Positions 56,855-64,000 of a DNA stretch of 64,000 nucleotides are shown here, one piece after another. Positions within the stretch are counted from its first letter, which is position 1. Each line of letters starts with the position of its first letter. Position numbers and translations under genes: made by a program. Under the pieces are notes generated by a model. It saw only the letters and a program-made list of their open reading frames with translations. It did no database searches and was not told where the DNA came from. This DNA comes from an uncultured Aquimonas sp. (GTDB lineage: Bacteria; Pseudomonadota; Gammaproteobacteria; Xanthomonadales; Xanthomonadaceae). The DNA is taken from assembly GCF_937888285.1 (NCBI RefSeq), contig NZ_CALART010000089.1, positions 1 to 64,000 on the forward strand. Reading direction: 5' to 3'.

Positions 56855-58158
56855 GGCAGGGCTCCAATGCCCGGCTCGATGCGCGCGCGCGCCGGGCCAG
56901 GGCGGAACACCGGGCTCGGCACCTCGATCCTGTTCGGCGCGGTCGGCGCCGGTCGCTGCAGCAGCTCGGCCGGATCCTGCAGGTCTTCACCGCGCAGGCG
57001 GCCGGTCTGGCGGCGCGCGCGCTCGGCCTCGTAGCTGACCCGCAGCAGCAGGCCGATCGCCACGCAGCTCATGATCACGCTGGAGCCGCCCGAGGAGATC
57101 AGCGGCAGGGTCAGGCCCTTGGTCGGCAGCACGCCCATGTTGACGCCGATGGAGACCAGCGACTGCAGGCTCATCCACAGCGAAACGCCGAAAGCGCAGT
57201 AGCCCGCATACATCCGACCCATCTCGATCGCGCGCAGGCCCAGCCAGAAGCCGCGCGCCGCCAGCAGCACGAACAGGCCGACCAGCACGCTGACGCCGAG
57301 GAAGCCCGTCTCTTCGGCGAAAACCGCGAAGATGAAGTCGGTATGCGCCTCGGGCAGGTAGAACAGCTTCTGCACCGAGGCGCCCAGGCCCACGCCGGTG
57401 GCTTCGCCGCGGCCGATGGCGATCAGCGAATGGCTGAGCTGGTAGCCCGCACCGAAGGGATCCTGGAAGGGATCGAGGAAGGACACCAGCCGGCGCAGCC
57501 GGTAGGGCTCGAACACCGCCAGCGCGGCCAGGGCGATGCCGCCAAGCGCCACCGGCGCCATCAGGTAGGGCACGCGCGCGCCGCCCAGCCAGAGCATGCC
57601 GGCGGTGATCGCGCACAGCAGCACGGTCGAGCCGAAGTCCGGCTGCCACAGCAGCAGCCCGCTCAGCAGGACCAGCACGCCCATCGGCTTCAGCACGCCC
57701 CACAGGCGGTCCTGCAGCTGCTCGCGGTAGCGCACCATGTAGCCGGCCAGCCACAGGATCATCAGCAGCTTGACCGCCTCGACCGCCTGGAAGCCGAAGA
57801 AGCGCAGGTCGATCCAGCGCGTGGCGCCGTTGACCTCGCGGCCGATGCCCGGCACCAGCACCGCGACCAGCAGCAGGATGGCGAGCAGCAGCAGGCCGGC
57901 GCCGCGGCGCTCCAGCAGGCGCAGCTCGGTGCGCATCAGCAGGCCAGCGCCGATCGCGCCGACGACCAGGAAGAACAGGTGGCGCTGCAGGTAATAGAAG
58001 CTTTCGACGCCGTGCCCTTCGGACACCGCCAGCGAGCTGGAGGCGACCATCACCACGCCGATCGACACCAGCGCGACCACCACCGCCAGCAGCACGCGGT
58101 CGAACTCGCCGGCGATCTCCTCGCGCTTCTGCGCCTGTGGATTGAGCTGCCCGCTCAT
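56851..58158 (-). CDS. ftsW: Septal peptidoglycan glycosyltransferase FtsW
   Basis: A 435-residue SEDS protein with ten predicted helices. Conserved stretches are ATRWIDLRFFGFQAVE, LLLWQPDFGSTV, and a HTDFIFAVFAEETGFLG segment, then LISSGGSSV. It polymerises glycan strands with FtsI. The C-terminal cytoplasmic tail is about 60 residues. ATG 58158 shares one base with the mraY stop. No murD lies between them, unlike the E. coli order. Confidence 0.96.
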   Translation of the reverse strand: MSGQLNPQAQKREEIAGEFDRVLLAVVVALVSIGVVMVASSSLAVSEGHGVESFYYLQRHLFFLVVGAIGAGLLMRTELRLLERRGAGLLLLAILLLVAVLVPGIGREVNGATRWIDLRFFGFQAVEAVKLLMILWLAGYMVRYREQLQDRLWGVLKPMGVLVLLSGLLLWQPDFGSTVLLCAITAGMLWLGGARVPYLMAPVALGGIALAALAVFEPYRLRRLVSFLDPFQDPFGAGYQLSHSLIAIGRGEATGVGLGASVQKLFYLPEAHTDFIFAVFAEETGFLGVSVLVGLFVLLAARGFWLGLRAIEMGRMYAGYCAFGVSLWMSLQSLVSIGVNMGVLPTKGLTLPLISSGGSSVIMSCVAIGLLLRVSYEAERARRQTGRLRGEDLQDPAELLQRPAPTAPNRIEVPSPVFRPGPARARIEPGIGALP

Positions 58159-59243
58159 CAGCGCACCTTCAGCGTGGCGAGCCCGACCAGCACCAGCACC
58201 ACGGTGATGATCCAGAAGCGGACGATCACGCGCGGCTCGGGCCAGCCCTTGAGCTCGAAGTGGTGGTGGATCGGCGCCATCCGGAACACGCGGCGGCCGG
58301 TCAGCTTGAAGCTCGCGACCTGGATCATCACCGACAGCGTCTCGATGACGAAGATGCCGCCCATGATCACCAGCACCAGCTCCTGGCGGACGATCACCGC
58401 CAGCGTGCCCAGCACCGCCCCAAGCGCCAGCGCGCCGATGTCGCCCATGAAGACCTGCGCGGGATAGGTGTTGAACCACAGGAAGCCCAGGCCCGCGCCA
58501 CCGATCGCCGCGCACAGGATCACCAGCTCGCCGGCGCCGGGAATCTGCGGGATCAGCAGGTACTGCGAGAACAGCGCATGCCCGGACACATAGGCAAAGA
58601 TGCCGAGCGCTGCGGCCACCAGCACGGTCGGCATGATCGCCAGCCCGTCGAGGCCATCGGTGAGGTTCACCGCGTTCGAGAAGCCGACGATCCAGAAGTA
58701 GGCGATGACGATGAAGCCCAAGCCCAGCGGCAGGGCGAAGTCCTTGACCAGCGGGATGTGGAAGGCGGTCGCCGCCGGCACATCGGCGGTGGCATACAGC
58801 GCGATCGCGGCGATCAGGCCGAACACCGACTGCAGCAGGTACTTCCAGCGCGACTTCAGGCCCTTGGGGTCACGCCGCACGATCTTGAGGTAGTCGTCCA
58901 GCCAGCCGATGAAGCCGAAGGCCACCAGCACGCCCAGCAGGATCCAGATGTAGCGGTTCGACAGATCCGCCCAGAGCAGGGTCGAGGCGGCCACGGTCGA
59001 GAGGATCAGCGCGCCGCCCATGGTCGGCGTACCGGCCTTGGAGAAGTGCGACTGCGGACCGTCGCTGCGGATCGGCTGGCCGCCGGACTTCAGCGCCGCC
59101 AGCCGGCGGATGAAGGCCGGGCCCAGCCACAGCGACAGGGCGAGCGCGGTCAGCGCGCCCAGGATCGCGCGCAGGGTCAGGTAGTTGAAGACGGCGAAGA
59201 AGCGCTCATAGCCCTCCAGCCAGCGCGCGAGTTCAAGCAGCAT
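58158..59243 (-). CDS. mraY: Phospho-N-acetylmuramoyl-pentapeptide-transferase MraY
   Basis: A 361-residue polytopic enzyme making lipid I from UDP-MurNAc-pentapeptide and undecaprenyl phosphate. Catalytic motifs FIGWLDDYLK, SNAVNLTDGLDGLA and FMGDIGALALG, with APIHHHFELKGWPE near the end. The gene starts at ATG 59243, 11 bases inside murF; a GTG- or upstream-extended frame was rejected. Confidence 0.97.
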   Translation of the reverse strand: MLLELARWLEGYERFFAVFNYLTLRAILGALTALALSLWLGPAFIRRLAALKSGGQPIRSDGPQSHFSKAGTPTMGGALILSTVAASTLLWADLSNRYIWILLGVLVAFGFIGWLDDYLKIVRRDPKGLKSRWKYLLQSVFGLIAAIALYATADVPAATAFHIPLVKDFALPLGLGFIVIAYFWIVGFSNAVNLTDGLDGLAIMPTVLVAAALGIFAYVSGHALFSQYLLIPQIPGAGELVILCAAIGGAGLGFLWFNTYPAQVFMGDIGALALGAVLGTLAVIVRQELVLVIMGGIFVIETLSVMIQVASFKLTGRRVFRMAPIHHHFELKGWPEPRVIVRFWIITVVLVLVGLATLKVR

Positions 59244-60618
59244 GCGCACCTCCCGGCGACGTGCCCTGGCCATCGAACAGGGCCGCCACCACGCGCTCCA
59301 TGCGGCTGCCGCGCGAGCCCTTGACCAGCACGCGCAGGCCGGGCGCGAGGCGCGGACGCAGGGCATCGGCCAGGCTCTCCTGGGTGTCGAAGTGCTGGCC
59401 GCCCTCGCCGAAGGCCCGACTGGCCGCCGCGGCCAGGGCACCGACCGTGAACACGCCAGCCAGGCCCTGCGCGCGCGCATGCGCACCGACCTCGGCGTGC
59501 AGTCGCTCGGCGTCCGGCCCGAGCTCACGCATGTCGCCCAGCACCAGCCACGCCGCGGTTCCGCCAGCAGCAAGCGTGTCGATGGCGGCACGCACCGAGC
59601 CGGGGTTGGCGTTGTAGCTGTCGTCGATGATTTCGGCGCCGCTGGCGTGCGCGCGCGCCTGGAAGCGGCCGGCAACGCGCTGCGCGGCCTCCAGGCCCTC
59701 GCCGATCTGCACCAGGTCGATGCCCGCTGCCACCGCCAGCGAGGCTGCGGCCAGCGCGTTCATCACGCTGTGGCGCCCCGGCAGCGGCAGATGCAGGTCC
59801 AGCCCGCCGGCCGGCGTGCACAGGCGGAAGCGGCTGCCGGACTCCGTAGGCTGCAGGCGCTCGGCGTACACGTCGGCATCGTTGTCCAGCCCGAAACGCA
59901 ATTGGCGACGCGCGCCGACCATCTGCGCGAACAGCGGCGCGAAGGCGTCGTCGGCATTGATGACGGCGACGCCGTCTTCCGGCAGCTCGCGGTAGATCGC
60001 GCCCTTGGTCTCGGCGATGCCGAGCAGGGAGCCCATGCGCTCCAGGTGCGCCGGGCCGATGTTGTTGACCAGGCTGTAGCGCGGCCGCGCGATCCGCGCC
60101 AGCCACTCGATGTCGCCGGGCGCGCCGGCCCCCATCTCGTAGACCGCGTACTCGGCGTCCTCCGGCTGGTTCAGCAGGGACAGCGGCATGCCGATCTCGT
60201 TGTTGAAGTTGCCGGGGTTGGCCCAGGCGCTGCCGACCCGCTCCAGGATGCCAGCGAGCAGGGTCTTGACCGTGGTCTTGCCGTTGCTGCCGGTCAGACC
60301 GAACACCCGGGTCGTGCGCGAACGCGCCACGCCGGCCGCCAGCCGCCCCAGCGCCTGCACGGTGTCGGCGACTTCGAGCTGGGCCAGCTCCACCGGCAGC
60401 GGCCGCTGCACCAGCAGGGCGGCCGCACCGGCCGCACAGGCGGCATCGGCGAAGTCGTGGCCGTCGAAGTGTTCGCCGCGCAGGCAGACAAACAGATCGC
60501 CCGCGCGAATCGCCCGCGAATCGGTCTGCACGCGCAGCACCGGCTGGCCGGCGCGCTGCGGTCCGCGCAGGTGGGCCTCGGCGAACCCGGCGACTTCGGT
60601 CAGGCTGAGCGGCCTCAT
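59233..60618 (-). CDS. murF: UDP-MurNAc-tripeptide--D-alanyl-D-alanine ligase MurF
   Basis: A 461-residue Mur ligase completing the pentapeptide precursor. ATP loop GLTGSNGKTTVK near residue 108, the NPGNFNNEIGMPLSLL segment, and DDSYNANPGSVRAAI. It overlaps murE by four bases (ATGA) and mraY by 11. Confidence 0.97.
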   Translation of the reverse strand: MRPLSLTEVAGFAEAHLRGPQRAGQPVLRVQTDSRAIRAGDLFVCLRGEHFDGHDFADAACAAGAAALLVQRPLPVELAQLEVADTVQALGRLAAGVARSRTTRVFGLTGSNGKTTVKTLLAGILERVGSAWANPGNFNNEIGMPLSLLNQPEDAEYAVYEMGAGAPGDIEWLARIARPRYSLVNNIGPAHLERMGSLLGIAETKGAIYRELPEDGVAVINADDAFAPLFAQMVGARRQLRFGLDNDADVYAERLQPTESGSRFRLCTPAGGLDLHLPLPGRHSVMNALAAASLAVAAGIDLVQIGEGLEAAQRVAGRFQARAHASGAEIIDDSYNANPGSVRAAIDTLAAGGTAAWLVLGDMRELGPDAERLHAEVGAHARAQGLAGVFTVGALAAAASRAFGEGGQHFDTQESLADALRPRLAPGLRVLVKGSRGSRMERVVAALFDGQGTSPGGAHAA

Positions 60619-62093
60619 GCGCTCCCCCGCAGTGCCAGCGCCGCCACCGCCAGATCGTCGAAGGGCAGACGGCGCTCGCCGGTTTCCTGGTAGGTCTCGT
60701 GGCCCTTGCCGGCGACCAGCACGGTATCGGCCGGACCGGCGGCACGGATCGCCGCGCGGATCGCCGCCGCGCGGTCGCGTTCGACCTCGACGGCCGCGCC
60801 CGGCGCGAAGCCGGCCAGGATGTCGGCGACGATGGCCTCGCCATCCTCGCTGCGCGGATTGTCGTCGGTGACGATCACCTGATCGGCGAGGCGGCCGGCG
60901 ATCGCCGCCATCTGCGGGCGCTTGCCGCGATCGCGATCGCCGCCGCAGCCGAACACGCAGAGCAGGCGGCCGGCGGTGTGCTGGCGCAGGCTGGACAGGG
61001 CCTGCTCCAGGCCATCCGGGGTGTGGGCGTAATCGACCACCACCAGCGGCTGAGCGGCGCTGCCGCCCAGACGGTTCATGCGTCCGGGAATCGGCTCCAG
61101 CCGCGGCAGCAGGGCGGCGACGCGGGCGAAGTCGACGCCCAGCGCCAGCAGCACGCCGGCCACGGCCAGCAGGTTGTCGACGTTGAAACGACCGAGCAGG
61201 GGCGAATCGATGCGCACCGACTCGACTCCGTACTGCAGGTGGAAGTGCAGGCCGGCGGCGTCGAGCGCGACATCGCCGGCGCGCAGCACCGCATTGCCGG
61301 CACCCAGCGCGCTGAAGCCGATCAGGTCGACGCGCTCGGGCAGTCCGGCCGCGATCAGCGCGCCCTGCGTGTCGTCGAGATTGATCACCGCGGCGCGCAG
61401 GCTGTCCCAGGCGAACAGGCTGGCCTTGGCGGCGGCGTAGGCGGCCATGGTGCCGTGGTAGTCGAGGTGGTCGCGACTCAGGTTGGTGAACACCGCCACG
61501 TCGAACTGCAGGCCGGCGACGCGGCCCTGGTCGAGCGCATGCGAGGACACCTCCATCGCCACCACCTGGGCCCCGGCCAGGCTGAGCGTGGCGAGCAGGC
61601 GATGCACTTCGAGCACGTCGGGCGTGGTGCGTTCGTGCGCCACCAGCTGGCCGTGCAGGCCGGCGCCCAGGGTGCCGATGCTGCCGGCGACGCGGCCCAG
61701 CAGCTGCAGCGCCTGCGCGCTCAGCTGCACGGTCGAGGTCTTGCCGTTGGTGCCGGTGACCCCGACCAGCTCCAGCCCCAGCGTGGGGGCGGCATACAGG
61801 GCCTGGGCCAGCTGCGGCAGGCGCTCGCGCAGGCCGGGCACGACCAGCAGGGGCACCGGCAGCAGCGGCGCGGCACCCTCGAAAGGTTCGGACAGCACCA
61901 CCACGGCGCCGCGCCGCACCGCTTCGGCGGCATGCAGCAGACCGTGCGTGCGCGCGCCGGCCAGCGCGACGAAGCCCTCGCCCGGTTCGACCGCGCGGCT
62001 GTCCAGGCGCAGCCCGCTCAGGCTGAGCTCGGGCAGGTCGCTGCATTCGGGCAGCAGCTCCTGCAGGCTGAGCGGCGGCAGGCGCGGGCTCAC
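60615..62093 (-). CDS. murE: UDP-MurNAc-L-Ala-D-Glu--meso-DAP ligase MurE
   Basis: A 492-residue Mur ligase. ATP loop GVTGTNGKTST, EVSSHALDQGR, and the DNPR motif (VTDDNPRSEDG) that marks specificity for meso-diaminopimelate, so the organism has DAP-type murein. The GTG start at 62093 overlaps the ftsI TGA as GTGA. Confidence 0.97.
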   Translation of the reverse strand: MSPRLPPLSLQELLPECSDLPELSLSGLRLDSRAVEPGEGFVALAGARTHGLLHAAEAVRRGAVVVLSEPFEGAAPLLPVPLLVVPGLRERLPQLAQALYAAPTLGLELVGVTGTNGKTSTVQLSAQALQLLGRVAGSIGTLGAGLHGQLVAHERTTPDVLEVHRLLATLSLAGAQVVAMEVSSHALDQGRVAGLQFDVAVFTNLSRDHLDYHGTMAAYAAAKASLFAWDSLRAAVINLDDTQGALIAAGLPERVDLIGFSALGAGNAVLRAGDVALDAAGLHFHLQYGVESVRIDSPLLGRFNVDNLLAVAGVLLALGVDFARVAALLPRLEPIPGRMNRLGGSAAQPLVVVDYAHTPDGLEQALSSLRQHTAGRLLCVFGCGGDRDRGKRPQMAAIAGRLADQVIVTDDNPRSEDGEAIVADILAGFAPGAAVEVERDRAAAIRAAIRAAGPADTVLVAGKGHETYQETGERRLPFDDLAVAALALRGSA

Positions 62094-63865
62094 TGCGCGA
62101 CCCCCGCATCGGGCGTGGGCTCGATCGCGCCTTCTGCCTCCAGCGGCAGCTCGCCCGGCAGCAGCGCCGGCGCCTGGATCGGCGTCGACACGTACCACTG
62201 CTGGATGTCGTCCGGCGGCACGTCGAGGATGCGCAGGGCATCGGCCATCACCCGGCCGAACACCGGTGCGGCGACCAGGCCGCCGAAGTGCTGCTGGGGG
62301 TCGGGATCGTTGATCACCACCACCATCGACAGGCGCGGATTCGAGGCCGGCACCAGGCCGGCGAACATGCTGATGTAGCGCTTCTCGTAGCCGCCGGGCA
62401 CCGAGCGCCGCGAGGTGCCGGTCTTGCCGGCGACGCGGTAGCCGGACACGCGGGCGCGGGTCGCGCTGCCCTCCGGCCCGGTGACGGTCTCCAGCATGTC
62501 CATCAGCGTCCGCGCCAGCTGCGGATCGATCACCGAACGGCCCTCGCCGGCACCGCCGCGCACGAAGGTCGGCGGCATCCACACGCCACCGTTGCCGATC
62601 GCCGCATAGGCCTGGGCGATCTGCAGGGCATTGGTGGACAGCCCATAGCCGTACGAGATCGTGGCCTTCTCCAGCACGCCCCAGCGGCGCGGTTCCATCA
62701 GCACGCCGGCCTGCTCGCCGGGGAAGCCGGCGCCGGTCAGCTCGCCGAAGCCGAAGCGGCGCAGCAGGTCGTGGAAATGCTCGTTGGGCATGTCCAGGGC
62801 CAGCTTGACCGCAGCGATGTTGGAGGACTTGGTCAGCAGTCGGGTCGGGCTGACCGTGCCGAAGTTGCGGATGTCGCGGATGGTGTGGCGGGCCAGCGGC
62901 ATGTAGCCGGGGCTGGTCTCGATCAGGGTGTCGGGCTTCCAGCGCCCGGTTTCGAGCGCCGCGGCCACGGTGAACACCTTGATCACCGAGCCCGGCTCGA
63001 ACACGTCGGTCAGCGCGCGGTTGCGCCGCGAGGACGGGTCCGCTCCCTCGCGGGTATTCGGGTTGTAGGTCGGCAGGTTGACCATCGCCAGCACTTCGCC
63101 GGTCGGCACGTCGGTGATCACCACCGTGCCCGAGGCCGCCTGGTTTTCCTCCAGCGCCCGCCGCAGCTCGCGGTAGGCGACGTGCTGCAGGCGCCGGTCG
63201 ATCGAAAGCGCGAGGTCACGACCCGGCTCGGCGGCGGCCAGCAGGTCGACGTCGATCGGCCGACCGCGGCGGTCGCGCACCACCCGCTTGCTGCCGGGGG
63301 TGCCGCTCAGCCAGTCGTTGAAAGCGAGCTCCAGTCCCTCCTGGCCAACGTCGTCGATATTGGTGAAGCCCAGCACATGGGCCGCGATCTCGCCCATCGG
63401 ATAGAAGCGGCGGAACTCGCGGCGGTTGTGCACGCCAGGGATCTCCAGCGCCATCACCAGGTCGGCATCGTCCGGGTTCATCTGCCGCCGCAGGAACAGG
63501 AATTCGCGGTCGGCGCGCTCCGCGACCCGCTGCTGCAGCGTGGCGGCGTCGATACCGAGGGCAGCCGCCAGCTCGGGGATGCGCTGCGGGTGCAGCGACA
63601 GCTCCTTGGGGTTCGCCCACAGCGAAGCGACCGGCGTCGACACCGCCAGCGGCTCGCCGTTGCGGTCGGTGATCATCCCGCGCGAGGTCGGCACCGGCAG
63701 CTCGCGCAGGTGGTACTGCTCGCCCTTCTGCTGGTAGAACTCGGCGCGCAGCAGCTGCATGTCGGCCGCGCGCGCAACCAGCAGCACGCCGCAGCAGGCC
63801 AGGCCCGCCGCCAGCAGGTTCAGGCGCATGCGCAGGTTCGGTGCGGGCCGGCGCGACTTGCTCAC
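62090..63865 (-). CDS. ftsI: Septal peptidoglycan transpeptidase FtsI (PBP3)
   Basis: A 591-residue class B penicillin-binding protein. One N-terminal helix (about 14-34), a pedestal domain, and a transpeptidase domain with S293-VIK (SxxK), S347-SN (SxN) and K481-TGT. The C-terminus has an acidic proline-rich tail. The start is GTG at 63865, overlapping the ftsL TGA as GTGA. Confidence 0.97.
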   Translation of the reverse strand: MSKSRRPAPNLRMRLNLLAAGLACCGVLLVARAADMQLLRAEFYQQKGEQYHLRELPVPTSRGMITDRNGEPLAVSTPVASLWANPKELSLHPQRIPELAAALGIDAATLQQRVAERADREFLFLRRQMNPDDADLVMALEIPGVHNRREFRRFYPMGEIAAHVLGFTNIDDVGQEGLELAFNDWLSGTPGSKRVVRDRRGRPIDVDLLAAAEPGRDLALSIDRRLQHVAYRELRRALEENQAASGTVVITDVPTGEVLAMVNLPTYNPNTREGADPSSRRNRALTDVFEPGSVIKVFTVAAALETGRWKPDTLIETSPGYMPLARHTIRDIRNFGTVSPTRLLTKSSNIAAVKLALDMPNEHFHDLLRRFGFGELTGAGFPGEQAGVLMEPRRWGVLEKATISYGYGLSTNALQIAQAYAAIGNGGVWMPPTFVRGGAGEGRSVIDPQLARTLMDMLETVTGPEGSATRARVSGYRVAGKTGTSRRSVPGGYEKRYISMFAGLVPASNPRLSMVVVINDPDPQQHFGGLVAAPVFGRVMADALRILDVPPDDIQQWYVSTPIQAPALLPGELPLEAEGAIEPTPDAGVAQ

Positions 63866-64000
63866 TGGCGCACCACCTGGATCTCCACCGGCTCGGGCGA
63901 GCGCATGCCGAGCTGCTCGCGGGCCACGCGCTCGATGCGGAAGGTCTCGCCCCAGGTTGCCTGCTCCAGCTGCAGGCGGCCGAACTCGATGTTCAGCTCG
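63862..64000 (-). CDS. ftsL: Cell division protein FtsL, C-terminal part
   Basis: The last 45 codons are inside the window; the start lies beyond base 64000. The translated tail contains LEQATWGETFRIERVAREQL and ends GMRSPEPVEIQVVRQ, the typical FtsL coiled-coil end. FtsL forms the FtsQLB complex that activates FtsWI. The TGA overlaps the GTG start of ftsI. Confidence 0.9.
   Translation of the reverse strand, partial: ELNIEFGRLQLEQATWGETFRIERVAREQLGMRSPEPVEIQVVRQ

Overview
The window is a high-GC chromosomal segment of a gammaproteobacterium, most likely from the order Xanthomonadales (Lysobacterales). The evidence is a lexA–imuA–imuB–dnaE2 mutagenesis cassette, the gene order nudix/thiE–secA–M23 peptidase–dciA–lpxC–ftsZ, a dcw division cluster that lacks murD, the neighbourhood engB–cytochrome c4–dsbA–endonuclease–dsbA, and many small palindromic intergenic repeats. 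No tRNA, rRNA, CRISPR array, insertion sequence with a transposase, or prophage was seen.

Layout. 1-3.1 kb: the 3' part of ettA, an AlaA-type aminotransferase and an SGNH esterase on the plus strand. 3.5-9.4 kb: the SOS-type cassette lexA, imuA, imuB, dnaE2 on the minus strand, with a palindromic LexA box at its head. 9.5-12.8 kb: a membrane diguanylate cyclase, then an ArsR repressor with a cupin-like/DUF2867 protein. 12.9-19.2 kb (minus): a SEC-C/UPF0149 protein, a response regulator and histidine kinase of the 'dedicated sortase system' type without a sortase, then gshA and an ExoD membrane protein. 19.3-21.8 kb: an OppA/OppB pair without the rest of a transporter. 22-26.4 kb (minus): a membrane-anchored substrate-binding protein overlapping a PAS-GGDEF-EAL phosphodiesterase. 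26.5-32.5 kb: an uncharacterised protein, a TPR methyltransferase, engB, cytochrome c4, two DsbA proteins and an EEP-family phosphatase/nuclease. 32.6-43.4 kb: a TonB-dependent receptor, a TauE/SafE exporter, a lytic transglycosylase, a lipoprotein, a soluble chemoreceptor, class I aldolase and a TonB-like protein. 43.6-50 kb: nudix/thiE, secA, M23 peptidase, dciA and lpxC. 50.2-64 kb (minus): ftsL-ftsI-murE-murF-mraY-ftsW-murG-murC-ddl-ftsQ-ftsA-ftsZ, tightly packed and translationally coupled.

How it works together. The right half makes and divides the cell wall: MurE, F and C, MraY, MurG and Ddl build the precursor; FtsL, I, W, Q, A and Z form the divisome; LpxC starts lipid A; SecA exports proteins; the M23 peptidase and the lytic transglycosylase remodel murein. 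The left half is repair and signalling.

The most unusual content is between the genes. Two 143-nt copies (9551-9693 and 27132-27274), about 89% identical without gaps, fold into four hairpins with compensatory base changes, and a divergent third copy lies at 43450-43569. Two other repeat families are 7-nt GGGATTC arrays in inverted pairs, and a CATAGGGTG-type element whose TAG serves as the stop codon of two unrelated genes.
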